Under the pieces are notes generated by a model that was not told where the DNA came from, searched no databases, and worked only from the letters and a program-made list of their open reading frames with translations. Below are positions 24,966-34,299 of a stretch of DNA of 64,000 bases, piece by piece; position 1 is the stretch's first letter, and every line of letters starts with the position of its first letter. The stretch is from Stenotrophomonas sp. 169. Lineage in GTDB: Bacteria; Pseudomonadota; Gammaproteobacteria; Xanthomonadales; Xanthomonadaceae. The stretch covers positions 310,001-374,000 of the forward strand of contig NZ_CP061204.1 of NCBI RefSeq assembly GCF_014621775.1, given 5' to 3'. The position numbers were made by a program, and so were the translations under genes.

Positions 24966-26618
24966 ATGCGCGTGCTGTTGTTGTCGTCCTGCCTGTTCGT
25001 CGGTGGCCTTGCCCATGCGGCGAATGATCTTCCTGGCGGCGGCATCGATCCGCAGGCGCTCTCCCGCCATGTGCGCGTGCTCGCATCGGACGAGTTCGAA
25101 GGACGTGCGCCTGCCACCGAGGGTGAGGAGCGCACCGTGCAGTACCTGATCCAACAGTTCCGCAGCTACGGCCTGCAGCCCGGCGGCGTTGATGGCACCT
25201 GGGTACAGCCGGTGCCGCTGGTGCGCGCGCAGCTGGCGGGTCCGGCGGTCGCGACGCTGTCGTTGAAGGGCGGCACGCGTCGCCTGGTGAACGGTGAGGA
25301 TGTGACCCTGCAGAGCCTGCAGCCGCGCGACAGCGTGCAGCTGAAGGACGCGCCGCTGGTGTTCGTCGGCTACGGCATCGATGCGCCGGAGCGCAACTGG
25401 GACGACTACAAGGGCACGGATCTGCGCGGCAAGATCGCGGTGATGCTGATCAACGATGCCGACTTCGAGACCGATGCCCCGGGCGCGTTCGATGGCAAGG
25501 CCGTTACTTACTACGGTCGCTGGACTTACAAGTTCGAAGAAGCGGCCCGCCGCGGTGCGGCCGGCGTCCTGATCGTGCACGAGACCGCACCGGCGGCCTA
25601 TGGCTGGGCCACGGTGAAGAGCTCGGGCACCTCGCCGCTGTTCGACATCCAGCGCAGCAACGACGACGCGATGGCGCAGCACACGCCGTTGCGCGGCTGG
25701 ATGCAACGCTCGCTGGCCGAGGCGATCTTCGCCGATGCCGGCCTCGATTTCGATGCGGAGAAGCGCAAGGCGCAGAAGGCGGATTTCAAGCCGGTGGTGC
25801 TGGACAATGCCACGCTGAGTGCGGCCTTCAAGCTCAAGCGCGAAGCGGTGGTCACCCGCAACGTGGTGGCCAAGCTGCCCGGTGGAGAGCACGGCGATGA
25901 AGCGGTGATCTTCTCCGCTCATTGGGATGCCTTCGGCATCGGCCAGCCGGATGCCAAGGGTGACCGGGTACGCCACGGTGCCATCGACAACGCCACCGGC
26001 GTGGCGACCGTGCTCGAACTCGGCCGCGTGTTCGCGGCGGGCCCGCAGCCGCAGCGCACCCTGTACTTCGTTGCGCTGACCGCCGAAGAAAAGGGCCTGC
26101 TGGGCGCGAGTTACTACGCCACGCATCCGCTGGCGCCGCTGGAGAAGACCGCGGCGGTGCTGAACATCGAGATGTTCAGTCCGGACGGGGCAACGCGCGA
26201 TATCGCCTCATGGGGCAAGGGGCGTGTGTCCCTGGAAGGCGATCTGGAGCGGGTGGCGAAGGCGCGCGGCCGCACCTACAGCCCCGATCCGAATCTGGAA
26301 GCGGGTTTCTTCTACCGTGCCGACCACTTCGCGTTCGCCCGTCTGGGCGTGCCGGCGATCACCGTAGGCCCAGGCCTGGACAAGCGGGAAGGCGGTGTCG
26401 AAGCGGGCCGCGCGTTGCGGGAGAAGTACTTCGCCGACTGCTACCACCAGGCCTGTGATGCCTGGACCCCGACGTGGGATCCGGCCGGCCATGCCGCTGA
26501 CACGCTGCTGGTTTACGACCTGGGCGCGGAACTCGCCAACAGCCGTACGTGGCCGACGTGGGAAGAAGGATCGGAGTTCCGCAAGGCACGCGAGGCCAGC
26601 GACGCCGCGCGGCGCTGA
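24966..26618 (+). CDS. Exported M28-family zinc aminopeptidase with PA domain
   Basis: The 550-residue precursor has a signal peptide (VLLLSSCLFVGGLAHA). A PA insert lies around residues 120-210 (GYGIDAPERNWDDYKGTDLR). The M28 catalytic domain shows ligands in VIFSAHWDAFG, GAIDNATGVA, TAEEKGLLG (general base Glu), LNIEMFSPDG and FYRADHFAFARLG. It probably removes N-terminal amino acids from peptides in the periplasm or outside. The ATG at 24966 was chosen over a GTG nine bases upstream. The usual aspartate in NLDM is Glu here, as in some homologues. Confidence 0.9.
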   Translation: MRVLLLSSCLFVGGLAHAANDLPGGGIDPQALSRHVRVLASDEFEGRAPATEGEERTVQYLIQQFRSYGLQPGGVDGTWVQPVPLVRAQLAGPAVATLSLKGGTRRLVNGEDVTLQSLQPRDSVQLKDAPLVFVGYGIDAPERNWDDYKGTDLRGKIAVMLINDADFETDAPGAFDGKAVTYYGRWTYKFEEAARRGAAGVLIVHETAPAAYGWATVKSSGTSPLFDIQRSNDDAMAQHTPLRGWMQRSLAEAIFADAGLDFDAEKRKAQKADFKPVVLDNATLSAAFKLKREAVVTRNVVAKLPGGEHGDEAVIFSAHWDAFGIGQPDAKGDRVRHGAIDNATGVATVLELGRVFAAGPQPQRTLYFVALTAEEKGLLGASYYATHPLAPLEKTAAVLNIEMFSPDGATRDIASWGKGRVSLEGDLERVAKARGRTYSPDPNLEAGFFYRADHFAFARLGVPAITVGPGLDKREGGVEAGRALREKYFADCYHQACDAWTPTWDPAGHAADTLLVYDLGAELANSRTWPTWEEGSEFRKAREASDAARR

Positions 26619-26643
26619 CGCGGGCGATTATCCAGGAGGTAGC

Positions 26644-26684
26644 GGGGTCGGCACGCGTTCGCCATGCGAAACGGCGCTGACCCC
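26644..26684. terminator. Hairpin between the M28 peptidase and permease genes
   Basis: GGGGTCGGC...TTCGC pairs with GCGAA...GCTGACCCC (9 bp with one mismatch, an internal bulge, then 5 bp). It sits in a convergent gap and may end both transcripts. The GGGGTC/GACCCC ends recall palindromes found elsewhere in this genome type. Confidence 0.5.
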
Positions 26685-26738
26685 GGTTGGTGCGCGGTGC
26701 CGGCTTCTGTCCAACGTCCTGTCGGCCACACGTGCACG

Positions 26739-27989
26739 TCAGGGCGTTGGTGACTTGCTCGCGGGCAGCAGCAGGTTCAGTGCGATCGCCACCACCGCGC
26801 ACAGCGCGATGCCCTTCAGGCCGAAGTCGTCCGGGCCCGTGCCGGTGCCGACCAGCACGCCGCCGATGCCGAACACCAGCGTCACCGATACGATCACCAG
26901 GTTGCGGGCTTCGCCCAGATCGATCCGGTGGCGGATCAGGGTGTTCATGCCCACCGCCGCGATGGAGCCGAACAACAGGCACAGGATGCCGCCCATCACC
27001 GGCACGGGAATGCTCTGCAGCAGCGCGCCGAACTTGCCGATGAAGGCCAGGCTGACGGCGAAGATCGCCGCCCACGTCATGATCTTCGGGTTGTAGTTCC
27101 TGGTCAGCATCACCGCGCCGGTCACTTCAGCGTAGGTGGTGTTGGGTGGGCCTCCGAACAGGCCGGCCGCGGTGGTCGCCACGCCATCACCGAACAACGT
27201 GCGGTGCAGGCCCGGCTTCTTCAGGTAATCACGCCCGGTCACGCTGCCCACCGCGATCACCCCGCCGATGTGTTCGATGGCCGGCGCCAGCGCGACGGGC
27301 ACGATGAACAGGATGGCCTGCCAGTTGAAGGCGGGCGCGGTGAAGTGGGGCAGGGCGAACCACGGTGCGGCGGCGATACGCGCGGTGTCGACCACGCCGA
27401 ACGCGAACGACAGCCCGAACCCCACCAGTACGCCGAACATGATCGGCAGCAGGCGGAACATGCCGCGCCCGAACACCGCCACCACCAGCGTGATCAACAA
27501 GGCGGGCATCGAAATCAGCATGGCGGTCTGGTAGGGGATGAGCACCGTGCCGTCGGCATCCTTGCCCATCGCCATGTTCGCTGCGATCGGTGCCATCGCC
27601 AGACCGATCGAGATGATCACCGGGCCTATCACGACGGGAGGCAGTACGCGATCGATGAACCCGGTGCCTTTGATCTTCACGGCGAAGCCAAGGAACGTGT
27701 ACACGAAGCCGGCCGCCATCACCCCGCCCATGGTTTCGGCCAACCCGAACTGTTGCTTGGCAAGAATGATCGGGGTGATGAAGGCGAAGCTGGAGGCCAG
27801 GAATACCGGCACCTGCCGGCCGGTCACCAGTTGGAACAACAAGGTGCCCAGTCCGGCGGTGAACAGCGCGACGTTGGGGTCCAGGCCAGTGATCAGCGGC
27901 ATCAGCACCAGCGCACCGAAGGCCACGAACAGCATCTGCGCACCGGACAGCACCTGGCGCCACAGCGGGTCGTTGAATTCATCCTGCAT
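26739..27989 (-). CDS. uraA: Uracil/xanthine permease (NCS2 family)
   Basis: A 416-residue nucleobase:cation symporter with about 12-14 membrane helices. Family signatures include the ALAPAIEHIGGVIAVGSVTG segment, in which the Glu binds the base, GLFGGPPNTTYAEVTGAV, and SIPVPVMGGILCLLFGSIA. The pattern is closer to uracil permease UraA than to purine permeases. Substrate choice is probable, not certain. The start at MQDEFNDPLW (ATG complement at 27987-27989) was preferred over a long upstream extension. Confidence 0.9.
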   Translation of the reverse strand: MQDEFNDPLWRQVLSGAQMLFVAFGALVLMPLITGLDPNVALFTAGLGTLLFQLVTGRQVPVFLASSFAFITPIILAKQQFGLAETMGGVMAAGFVYTFLGFAVKIKGTGFIDRVLPPVVIGPVIISIGLAMAPIAANMAMGKDADGTVLIPYQTAMLISMPALLITLVVAVFGRGMFRLLPIMFGVLVGFGLSFAFGVVDTARIAAAPWFALPHFTAPAFNWQAILFIVPVALAPAIEHIGGVIAVGSVTGRDYLKKPGLHRTLFGDGVATTAAGLFGGPPNTTYAEVTGAVMLTRNYNPKIMTWAAIFAVSLAFIGKFGALLQSIPVPVMGGILCLLFGSIAAVGMNTLIRHRIDLGEARNLVIVSVTLVFGIGGVLVGTGTGPDDFGLKGIALCAVVAIALNLLLPASKSPTP

Positions 27990-28156
27990 CGTCAGGCCTT
28001 CCTCGGTGTGGCGCCGGCAAACTATTCGCGGGCAGTGCCGGAGCGCCATGATATAGACGGCTGCGGCCATCCGTCGAAAACAGCATGCCGCGTTATTGAC
28101 TGCTCGCGGGGCCGGCAAAGGCCTAGAATCCCCCTTCCCCCGCATCGTGGTGGCCC

Positions 28157-29056
28157 ATGGCCGTCGTCCCTGAATCTCCCGCCGCCCCGCGCGGCGGTGC
28201 CGTCGCCCTGGCCTTGCTGCTGGTCTATGTGGTGTGGGGCTCGACGTACCTGGGCATTGCCAAGGCGCTGCAGGCCGGCGTGCTGCCGCTGACGTCGGTG
28301 TCCGGGGCGCGCTTCATCGTGGCGGGCAGCCTGATGTATGCGGCGCTGCGGCTGTTCTGGAAGGTGCCCCGGCCGACGCTGCCCCAGTGGCGCAACCTGG
28401 CCATCATGGGCTTCACCATGCTGCTGCTGGGCAACGGCATGGTGGTGCTGGCCGAGCGGGATGTGTCGTCCGGCCTGGCGGCCACCGCGGTGGCATCGGT
28501 GCCTTTGTGGATGGCGTTGTTCTCCGCCGTGCGCGGCCAGCATGCCACGCGCGGGGAGTGGCTGGGCATCGCCATCGGGTTCCTCGGCGTGGTCTGGCTC
28601 AATGCGGGCAGCAGCCTGGCCGCCTCGCCGACCGGCCTGGTCCTGCTGCTGGTGGCACCGGTGGGCTGGGCCTTCGGCTCGGTCTGGGTGCGCGGGCAGA
28701 ACCTGCCCACGCCGTTCATGACCGCGGCCGGGCAGATGATCTGCGGTGGCGTGCTGTTGGTCATCACCGGGCTGGCCGTCGGCGAGCGGCCGACCAGCCT
28801 GCCCACCCGCGAGGGCCTGTTGGCCGTCGCCTACCTGTGCGTGTTCGGTTCCATCATCGCCTTCACCGCCTACGTGTGGCTGCTGCACAACGTGCGCCCG
28901 GCGCTGGCCGGCAGCTATGCCTACGTCAATCCGGTGATCGCGGTGCTGTTGGGCGTGCTGCTCAACGGCGAGCATTTCGGCTGGCGCGACCTGGTGGCGA
29001 TGGCGGTGATCCTGGTCGGCGTGGTGGTGCTGATGCTGGCGAGGGCGCGCAAGTGA
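28157..29056 (+). CDS. yedA: EamA-family drug/metabolite exporter (YedA-like)
   Basis: The 299-residue protein has ten membrane helices in two EamA repeats, starting with LALLLVYVVWGSTYLGIAKA, the characteristic YedA opening. The second repeat contains FTAYVWLLHNVRPALAGSYA and YVNPVIAVLLGVLLNGE. YedA-type exporters are linked to amino-acid or metabolite efflux, with poorly defined substrates. It overlaps the next EamA gene by four bases (GTGA), so the two are co-translated. Confidence 0.85.
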   Translation: MAVVPESPAAPRGGAVALALLLVYVVWGSTYLGIAKALQAGVLPLTSVSGARFIVAGSLMYAALRLFWKVPRPTLPQWRNLAIMGFTMLLLGNGMVVLAERDVSSGLAATAVASVPLWMALFSAVRGQHATRGEWLGIAIGFLGVVWLNAGSSLAASPTGLVLLLVAPVGWAFGSVWVRGQNLPTPFMTAAGQMICGGVLLVITGLAVGERPTSLPTREGLLAVAYLCVFGSIIAFTAYVWLLHNVRPALAGSYAYVNPVIAVLLGVLLNGEHFGWRDLVAMAVILVGVVVLMLARARK

Positions 29057-29952
29057 GCGTGGCACTGGTCAGTGAGCAGGAGCAGCGACGCGGCTTTGCG
29101 GTTACCGCCTTCACCTTCGTGTTGTGGGGGCTGGTGCCGGTGTACTGGCATCTGCTGCGCGAGGTGCCCTCGTTCCAGATCATCGCCCATCGCATCATCT
29201 GGAGCACGGTGCTGGTGGTGGCGTGGCTGCTGCTCAGCAGCCGGCTGCAGTGGTTCAGGGCCATCGCCGCACAACCGCGGGCGCTGGCGACGCTGGCCAT
29301 CAGCAGCATCGCCATTGCCTTCAACTGGGGGTTGTACATCTGGGCGATCAACGCCGGCCATGTGATCGATACCAGCCTCGGCTACTTCATCAACCCTTTG
29401 GTGAGCGTAGTGCTGGGCGTGGTGGTGCTGAAGGAGCGCCTGCGCCGCCTACAGTGGCTGGCCGTGGCCTGCGCCGCCGTGGGCGTCGCGTGGCTGACCT
29501 GGCAGGCCGGCGCACCGCCGTGGATCGCCTTGGGTCTGGCCGGCTCGTTCGGCCTGTACGGCCTGCTGCGCAAATTGATCTCGGTGGATCCGGTGGCCGG
29601 ATTGGCGGTGGAAAGCCTGTACCTGTTCCTCCCCGCGCTGGGCTTCGCGCTGTGGAGCGAAAGCGGTCATGGCGGCGGTTTCTTCGGCGGCTGGGGCTGG
29701 CGCAACGACCTGCTGCTGATCTTCGGTGGCGTGGTCACTGCCGCCCCACTGATCGGTTTCGCTTACGGCGTGAAGCGCATCGCGCTCTCGACGGTGGGCG
29801 TGCTGCAGTTCATCGCGCCCAGCCTGGGCCTGGTGCTGGGCGTGTTCTTCTTCAACGAATCGTTCGACAGCGCCCGTGCCGTCGGCTTCGCCGCCATCTG
29901 GGCCGGCCTGGCCCTGTTCGTCTTCGACGGCCTGCGCCGAACCCGCCGCTGA
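29053..29952 (+). CDS. rarD: RarD-type EamA transporter
   Basis: The 299-residue membrane protein has ten helices and the RarD signature: FVLWGLVPVYWHLLREVPSF, IIAHRIIWS, NWGLYIWAINAGHVIDTSLG and YFINPLVSVVLGV. RarD proteins were first noted as chloramphenicol-sensitivity proteins; the physiological substrate is unclear. Translation probably starts at the GTG overlapping the yedA stop. The TGA stop runs directly into the A tract of a 30-bp-stem hairpin. Confidence 0.9.
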   Translation: MSVALVSEQEQRRGFAVTAFTFVLWGLVPVYWHLLREVPSFQIIAHRIIWSTVLVVAWLLLSSRLQWFRAIAAQPRALATLAISSIAIAFNWGLYIWAINAGHVIDTSLGYFINPLVSVVLGVVVLKERLRRLQWLAVACAAVGVAWLTWQAGAPPWIALGLAGSFGLYGLLRKLISVDPVAGLAVESLYLFLPALGFALWSESGHGGGFFGGWGWRNDLLLIFGGVVTAAPLIGFAYGVKRIALSTVGVLQFIAPSLGLVLGVFFFNESFDSARAVGFAAIWAGLALFVFDGLRRTRR

Positions 29953-30030
29953 AAAAAGGGGACGGAGGGGATTAAGTCGTTTTTGGCTCTTCGGGTGCCA
30001 AAAACGACTTAATCCCCTCCGTCCCCGTTT
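29952..30030. repeat. Hairpin repeat copy 1 (GGGGACGG family), likely terminator
   Basis: A perfect 30-bp stem (29958-29987 with 29997-30026) and a 9-base loop TCTTCGGGT follow an A tract at the rarD stop. The outer arm starts GGGGACGGAGGGGATTAAG; the inner variable part here is TTTTT then GGC. The same outer arm recurs at about 30.98, 39.27 and 41.05 kb. The poly-A/poly-T flanks allow termination in both directions. Confidence 0.9.
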
Positions 30031-30120
30031 CTTTGTGATTTGCAGCATTTATGGAAGTCCTGCAGCGGATATCCACTTTCAATGACGGCTCTTGCCCAGC
30101 GGGCTGCACGGAGAGTCACC

Positions 30121-30975
30121 ATGCGATGCGTTGCATTGTTGTTCCTGCTTTTCGCCCCCTCGGCCTGGGCAGATGATCCGATCGCCTACACCTGCTACTA
30201 CTGCACCCCGGCAGAGATGGAGCATGTCGCCCTCCAGCAGGGGCTGGGTGAGCATTACGTCTATGATGCGGCCCGCGTGGACATCACCGGATTCACGGTA
30301 ACGGCGCAGGGCAACCAACTGCGTGCAGTGTCCTTCACACCAGCGGCCTGGATCACGACCCAGTTCGAGGCCATGTTGGCGGCCTATGACACCGACCGTG
30401 ACGAGACCATCCATGTGTTCTCGAACACCTATCTCCATGCACCCGGCAGCTCCCATGGGCGGAGCATGACCGTCCTTTGGGGACATCACCTGGGTGGGCT
30501 TAATCCGGATCGCGAAACCGGGCGCGAGATCGTACGGCGGCATCTGTCTGATCAGCCTGGACTGGCCTACCTCTCCGCCGATGTGCAAGAGGGGCGCGTG
30601 CTGCGCTTCTGGTTCGAGCGTGATGATGCAAAGCCTTTGCTCGCCCGTCTGAACTTCACCAGTAGACCCGGCTACCTGAGGTCCCTCGGCAATGCGACTT
30701 TCTACTTCGACCGTGGCACGCGTCGATGGGAGTATCTGGCGTCGGAGGGAATCTCGTCCCGTGCCGTACCCGACAGTGCAGAGGATATTGTTGGTCCGGA
30801 CGGATCTGAATCCTACAGCTTTCCCGTTTATACATCGGCCGGGGACGAGCTGCCGGCCTTTCTGCAGTGGCTGGACTGGGCGGGGATTCCGGTTACTGGC
30901 GAAGTAAAGCCCGGTAGTTCGGTCTCCTTCAACTGCAGAAAGACCAACGGGCACATTGCTTGCGAACGCAGATGA
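30121..30975 (+). CDS. Secreted protein of unknown function with a CYYC motif
   Basis: The 284-residue precursor has a signal peptide (CVALLFLLFAPSAWA). The mature protein starts with DDPIAYTCYYCTPAEMEHVA, a CxxC pair near its N-terminus that could be redox-active or bind metal. The rest is mixed alpha/beta with HVFSNTYLHAPGSSHGRSM, TVLWGHHLGGLNPDRETG and a C-terminal single cysteine pair (SFNCRKTNGHIAC). I recognise no family. The gene stands alone, bracketed on both sides by copies 1 and 2 of the hairpin repeat. An upstream ATG at 30082 is an alternative start but would spoil the signal peptide. Confidence 0.75.
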   Translation: MRCVALLFLLFAPSAWADDPIAYTCYYCTPAEMEHVALQQGLGEHYVYDAARVDITGFTVTAQGNQLRAVSFTPAAWITTQFEAMLAAYDTDRDETIHVFSNTYLHAPGSSHGRSMTVLWGHHLGGLNPDRETGREIVRRHLSDQPGLAYLSADVQEGRVLRFWFERDDAKPLLARLNFTSRPGYLRSLGNATFYFDRGTRRWEYLASEGISSRAVPDSAEDIVGPDGSESYSFPVYTSAGDELPAFLQWLDWAGIPVTGEVKPGSSVSFNCRKTNGHIACERR

Positions 30976-31054
30976 AAAAAGGGGACGGAGGGTGCTAAGT
31001 CGTTTTCCGCACCTTAAGGGCCAGAAACGACTTAATCCCCTCCGTCCCCTTTTT
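30975..31054. repeat. Hairpin repeat copy 2, imperfect, between convergent genes
   Basis: The element at 30981-31049 has A and T tracts outside. Its right arm keeps the consensus, but the left arm reads GGGTGCTAAG where the consensus is GGGGATTAAG, and the inner arm is partly mismatched (TTTTCCGC against TTTCTGGC). It begins at the TGA of the CYYC gene and ends two bases before the stop of the permease gene on the other strand. Confidence 0.88.
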
Positions 31055-31056
31055 GC

Positions 31057-32382
31057 TCAGACCTCGCGCAGGGCGGTGGTGATCGGCAGGCGGGCGGCGC
31101 GCAGGGCGGGGAACAGGCCGCCGACCAGGCCGATGCCGAGTGCCCACTTCAGGCCGCTCCACAGCAGCTCCGGCGAGACGTGGAACTTGAACACCACGGC
31201 GCTGAAGTTGCTGCCGATCGTCGATACGCTGTAGCCGTTGAACAGCAGCCACGCCACCGCGCAGCCCAGCAGGCCACCCAGCAGGGCCAGCAGCATCGTT
31301 TCCAGCATCACGGCGGTCACCACAGGCAGGCCGCGGAAACCGATCGCGCGCATGGTGGCGATCTCGCGGGCGCGCGTGGCGACAGCGGCATACATGGTGT
31401 TCAGCGCGCCGAACACCGCACCGATGGCCATGATCGTGCCGATCACCTTGCCCAGGATGTTGATCAGGGTGGTCAGGCCGCCGCCCTGCTTGCTGTAGTA
31501 GACCCGGGTGGTTTCCACGTCGAGCTTCAGCCGGGGATCGCCGGCGACCGCTGCCTTGAACTGTTCGAAACCGGGCTTGCCGTCGGTGCGCACCGTCACC
31601 GACTGCAGGGCACTCCGCTGGTAGGTGGTGGCCAGCGTATCGACGTCGGTCCACAGCTCCGAATCGTGCGCATCGCCGGAGGCGAACACGCCCACCACTG
31701 TCCACGTCTGGTTGCCCAGGTTCAGCGTGCTGCCCACGTCCATGTCGCGGAACTGGGTCTTCGCCCCTTGGCCGACCACCATCTCGCGCTTGCCGCTGGC
31801 GAACTTGCGGCCCTCGATGATGCGCACCTTGTCGTGCACCGCCCAGGCCATGTCGCCCACCCCGCGGAACTGCGCGTTGACATCGGTGCCGTCGGACTTC
31901 GATACCAGGTTGACCACCTGTGACAGCTCCGGCGACAACAGGGCGCGTCCCTTGTCGTCCCGCGCTACGCCGGGCAGGGTCGACAGCAGCGGTACCTGCG
32001 TGCGGGTGATCACCGAGTTGGTCTCTGCCTGCGAGCCGCCACGCAGCACGATGGCGGTGGTGTCATCGCCGGTACTGTTGAGCGTGGCCTGGAAGCCGGC
32101 ACCCATCGCCAGCATCGCCACCAGTACGCCGACCACGCCAGCGATGCCGACCACGATCACCGACGAGGCGCCCCAGCGCTGCGGCAGGCTGGCGATGCCG
32201 ATGCGGGTGGCCGCCAGCGCAAGCCGTCCACTGCGGCCCAGCAGCAGCCACAGCGCCAGCAGCACGGTGACGGCCAGCACCCCCCACCAGGGCAGCCAGA
32301 CCCAGAACGCCAGGCCGACCGCGAGCGCGAACAGCATCGCGGCATTGAGCAGCCACTTCTTCAGGGTGTTCTTCATGGTCAT
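31057..32382 (-). CDS. ABC transporter permease, FtsX/MacB type (second permease)
   Basis: A 441-residue inner-membrane protein. Two extra N-terminal hydrophobic stretches (AAMLFALAVGLAFWVW and VLAVTVLLALWLLLG) precede the usual MacB-type first helix (VIVVGIAGVVGVLVAMLAMG). A large periplasmic domain follows (about 110-305), then three C-terminal helices including IGTIMAIGAVFGALNTMYAA and GFRGLPVVTAVMLETMLLAL. It is the last gene of an adaptor-ATPase-permease-permease operon, four bases after the first permease. The substrate is unknown; family members export lipopeptides, antibiotics or lipoproteins. Confidence 0.87.
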   Translation of the reverse strand: MTMKNTLKKWLLNAAMLFALAVGLAFWVWLPWWGVLAVTVLLALWLLLGRSGRLALAATRIGIASLPQRWGASSVIVVGIAGVVGVLVAMLAMGAGFQATLNSTGDDTTAIVLRGGSQAETNSVITRTQVPLLSTLPGVARDDKGRALLSPELSQVVNLVSKSDGTDVNAQFRGVGDMAWAVHDKVRIIEGRKFASGKREMVVGQGAKTQFRDMDVGSTLNLGNQTWTVVGVFASGDAHDSELWTDVDTLATTYQRSALQSVTVRTDGKPGFEQFKAAVAGDPRLKLDVETTRVYYSKQGGGLTTLINILGKVIGTIMAIGAVFGALNTMYAAVATRAREIATMRAIGFRGLPVVTAVMLETMLLALLGGLLGCAVAWLLFNGYSVSTIGSNFSAVVFKFHVSPELLWSGLKWALGIGLVGGLFPALRAARLPITTALREV

Positions 32383-32386
32383 GTCC

Positions 32387-33544
32387 TCAGCGTCCGGCCA
32401 GCGCGTCGACGATCTTCAGCCGCTTGGCGCGCAGCGCCGGCAGCAGTCCGACCACGATGCCGATCACGATGATCAGGGCGATGCCCACCAGCCACGTGGC
32501 GGTGGGTACATGCGGCGGCAACAGGCCGCGCGTCTGTGGCGCCAGTACCGGCAGGATGAGCGCCGCCAGGCCCATGCCGATCGCGCCGCCCAGGCCGACC
32601 AGCAGGATGGCTTCCACCATCACCAGGGTCAGTACGGTGCGGTCCTGGAAGCCCAGTGTCTTCAGCGTGGCCAGCTCGGGTATGCGTTCGCGCACGGCCT
32701 GCGCCATGGTGTTGCCGGTCAGCAGCAGCAGGGTGAAGAACACCGCGCCCATGATCGACGTCACGATCATGCCGATGTCCGCGAACTGTTTGACGAAGGC
32801 CTGCTGGAACGCCGATTCGGTCTGGGTCTTGGTCTCATGGTCGGAGTTGGCCGAGATCGCATCGATGGCCTGGGCGACGCGCGAGGCGTGGTCCGGATTG
32901 TCCAGGGTGATGGTGTACCAGCTCACCTGGCTCTTGATGTAGTCGTTGGACTCATCGAAATATTTCCAGTTCATCACCAGCTGCTGCTCTTCATTGCCGG
33001 CCACGGTGCGGTCTTTGGAGCGGAACGTGCCGACCAGCTCCAGCGGCCAGTCATTACTGCCACCGCGCGGGAAGATGGTGGCCTGCAAGGGAATGGTGTC
33101 GCCGACCTTCCAGCCGAACTTCTTCGCCAGGGATTCGCCGACGATGGCGCCGGTCCGTGTGTCCTGCCAGCGCTTCAGCTGGTCGGGGGCGACCTCCAGC
33201 TCGCGGTAGATGTCGAAGTAGTTCGGTGCCACCGAGAAGTTGGGGAAAAAATCCTTGGGATCGCGGTAGATGCCCCCGAACCACATGCCGTAGGTGACGT
33301 CGCGTACGCCGGCGACCTGCCGGATCTGTGCGTCCAGGCGGATCGGCAGCGACTGGGTGATGGACAGCCGCGAGGCAGTGATCAGCCGATTGGCGCCTTC
33401 CACGCTACCGCCCGCAGTGAACGCCACGCGGACCGAATCCAGCATGCCGAACAGCAGGAAGGCCGCTACCACCGACAGCAGGGTCAGCAGGGTGCGGGTG
33501 CGGCTGCGGAACAGCTGCGCCCAGACCAGTGAGAAGTATTTCAT
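32387..33544 (-). CDS. ABC transporter permease, FtsX/MacB type (first permease)
   Basis: A 385-residue permease with the classical four-helix FtsX layout: an N-terminal helix (TLLTLLSVVAAFLLFGML), a periplasmic domain of about 220 residues (containing FFPNFSVAPNYFDIYRELEV), and three C-terminal helices such as ILLVGLGGAIGMGLAALILP. It pairs with the next permease and the ATPase upstream. Two different permeases suggest a heterodimeric membrane unit. Confidence 0.87.
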   Translation of the reverse strand: MKYFSLVWAQLFRSRTRTLLTLLSVVAAFLLFGMLDSVRVAFTAGGSVEGANRLITASRLSITQSLPIRLDAQIRQVAGVRDVTYGMWFGGIYRDPKDFFPNFSVAPNYFDIYRELEVAPDQLKRWQDTRTGAIVGESLAKKFGWKVGDTIPLQATIFPRGGSNDWPLELVGTFRSKDRTVAGNEEQQLVMNWKYFDESNDYIKSQVSWYTITLDNPDHASRVAQAIDAISANSDHETKTQTESAFQQAFVKQFADIGMIVTSIMGAVFFTLLLLTGNTMAQAVRERIPELATLKTLGFQDRTVLTLVMVEAILLVGLGGAIGMGLAALILPVLAPQTRGLLPPHVPTATWLVGIALIIVIGIVVGLLPALRAKRLKIVDALAGR

Positions 33545-33558
33545 CAGCGTGCCCTCGG

Positions 33559-34248
33559 TCAGTGCGCCAGCGGTGCGGCGGCAAGTTCGCCCTTGTCCAG
33601 GTGCACGGTATGGGTCGCGTACTCGGCGGCCTTCGGATCGTGGGTGACCATGATGATCGTCTTGCCGTGCTCGCGGTTGAGCTGCTGCAGCAACTGCAGG
33701 ATCTCTTCGGCGGACTGGCGGTCAAGGTCGCCCGTAGGCTCGTCGCAGATAAGGAACGTGGGGTCGGACACGATCGCGCGCGCGATGGCCACGCGCTGCT
33801 GCTGACCACCGGACAGTTCGTTGGGGCGGTGGCTGCGGCGGTCCGCCAGGCCGACCAAGGTCAGGGCGATTTCCGCGTTGCGCTTGCGCTGGGCCGCGTT
33901 GAGGTGGGTCAACAACAAGGGCAGCTCGACGTTCTTCTGCGCGGTCAGCATCGGCATCAGGTTGTAGAACTGGAAAACGAAGCCAACGTGGTGGCTGCGC
34001 CAGGTGGACAGCTGGCCGCCGCTCATCTGGTCGATGCGCTCGTCTTCGATGGTGATCTCGCCGTCGCTGGGCGAATCCAGTCCCCCGATCAGGTTCAGCA
34101 GGGTGGTCTTGCCCGAACCGGAAGGCCCCATCAGCGCGACGAAGTCGCCCTTCTCGATGTCCAGGTCGATCCCGTGCAGGACCTTCACCTGCTCTGGTCC
34201 GCGCTGGTAGGTCTTGATGATGTTGCGCAATGAAACCAGGGTCGACAT
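33559..34248 (-). CDS. ABC transporter ATP-binding protein (LolD/MacB type)
   Basis: The 229-residue ATPase has Walker A GPSGSGKTT, the signature LSGGQQQRVAIARA, Walker B FLICDEPTGDLD and H-loop VTHDPKAAEYA. MLTAQKNVELPLLLTHLNAA is the typical LolD/MacB Q-loop region. It lies 14 bases before the first permease gene and 51 bases after the adaptor gene, in one operon. It powers a mechanotransmission-type exporter. Confidence 0.92.
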   Translation of the reverse strand: MSTLVSLRNIIKTYQRGPEQVKVLHGIDLDIEKGDFVALMGPSGSGKTTLLNLIGGLDSPSDGEITIEDERIDQMSGGQLSTWRSHHVGFVFQFYNLMPMLTAQKNVELPLLLTHLNAAQRKRNAEIALTLVGLADRRSHRPNELSGGQQQRVAIARAIVSDPTFLICDEPTGDLDRQSAEEILQLLQQLNREHGKTIIMVTHDPKAAEYATHTVHLDKGELAAAPLAH

Positions 34249-34299
34249 GCCGATTCTCCAGATGCGGTTGTAACGGCCGCTGGCCGTCAGACAGAAAAC

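Noticed and set aside
31625..33532. Open frame of more than 600 codons on the plus strand across the two ABC permease genes
   Set aside because: It spans the junction of two real minus-strand genes, has low-complexity composition and no family similarity. It is an antisense shadow.
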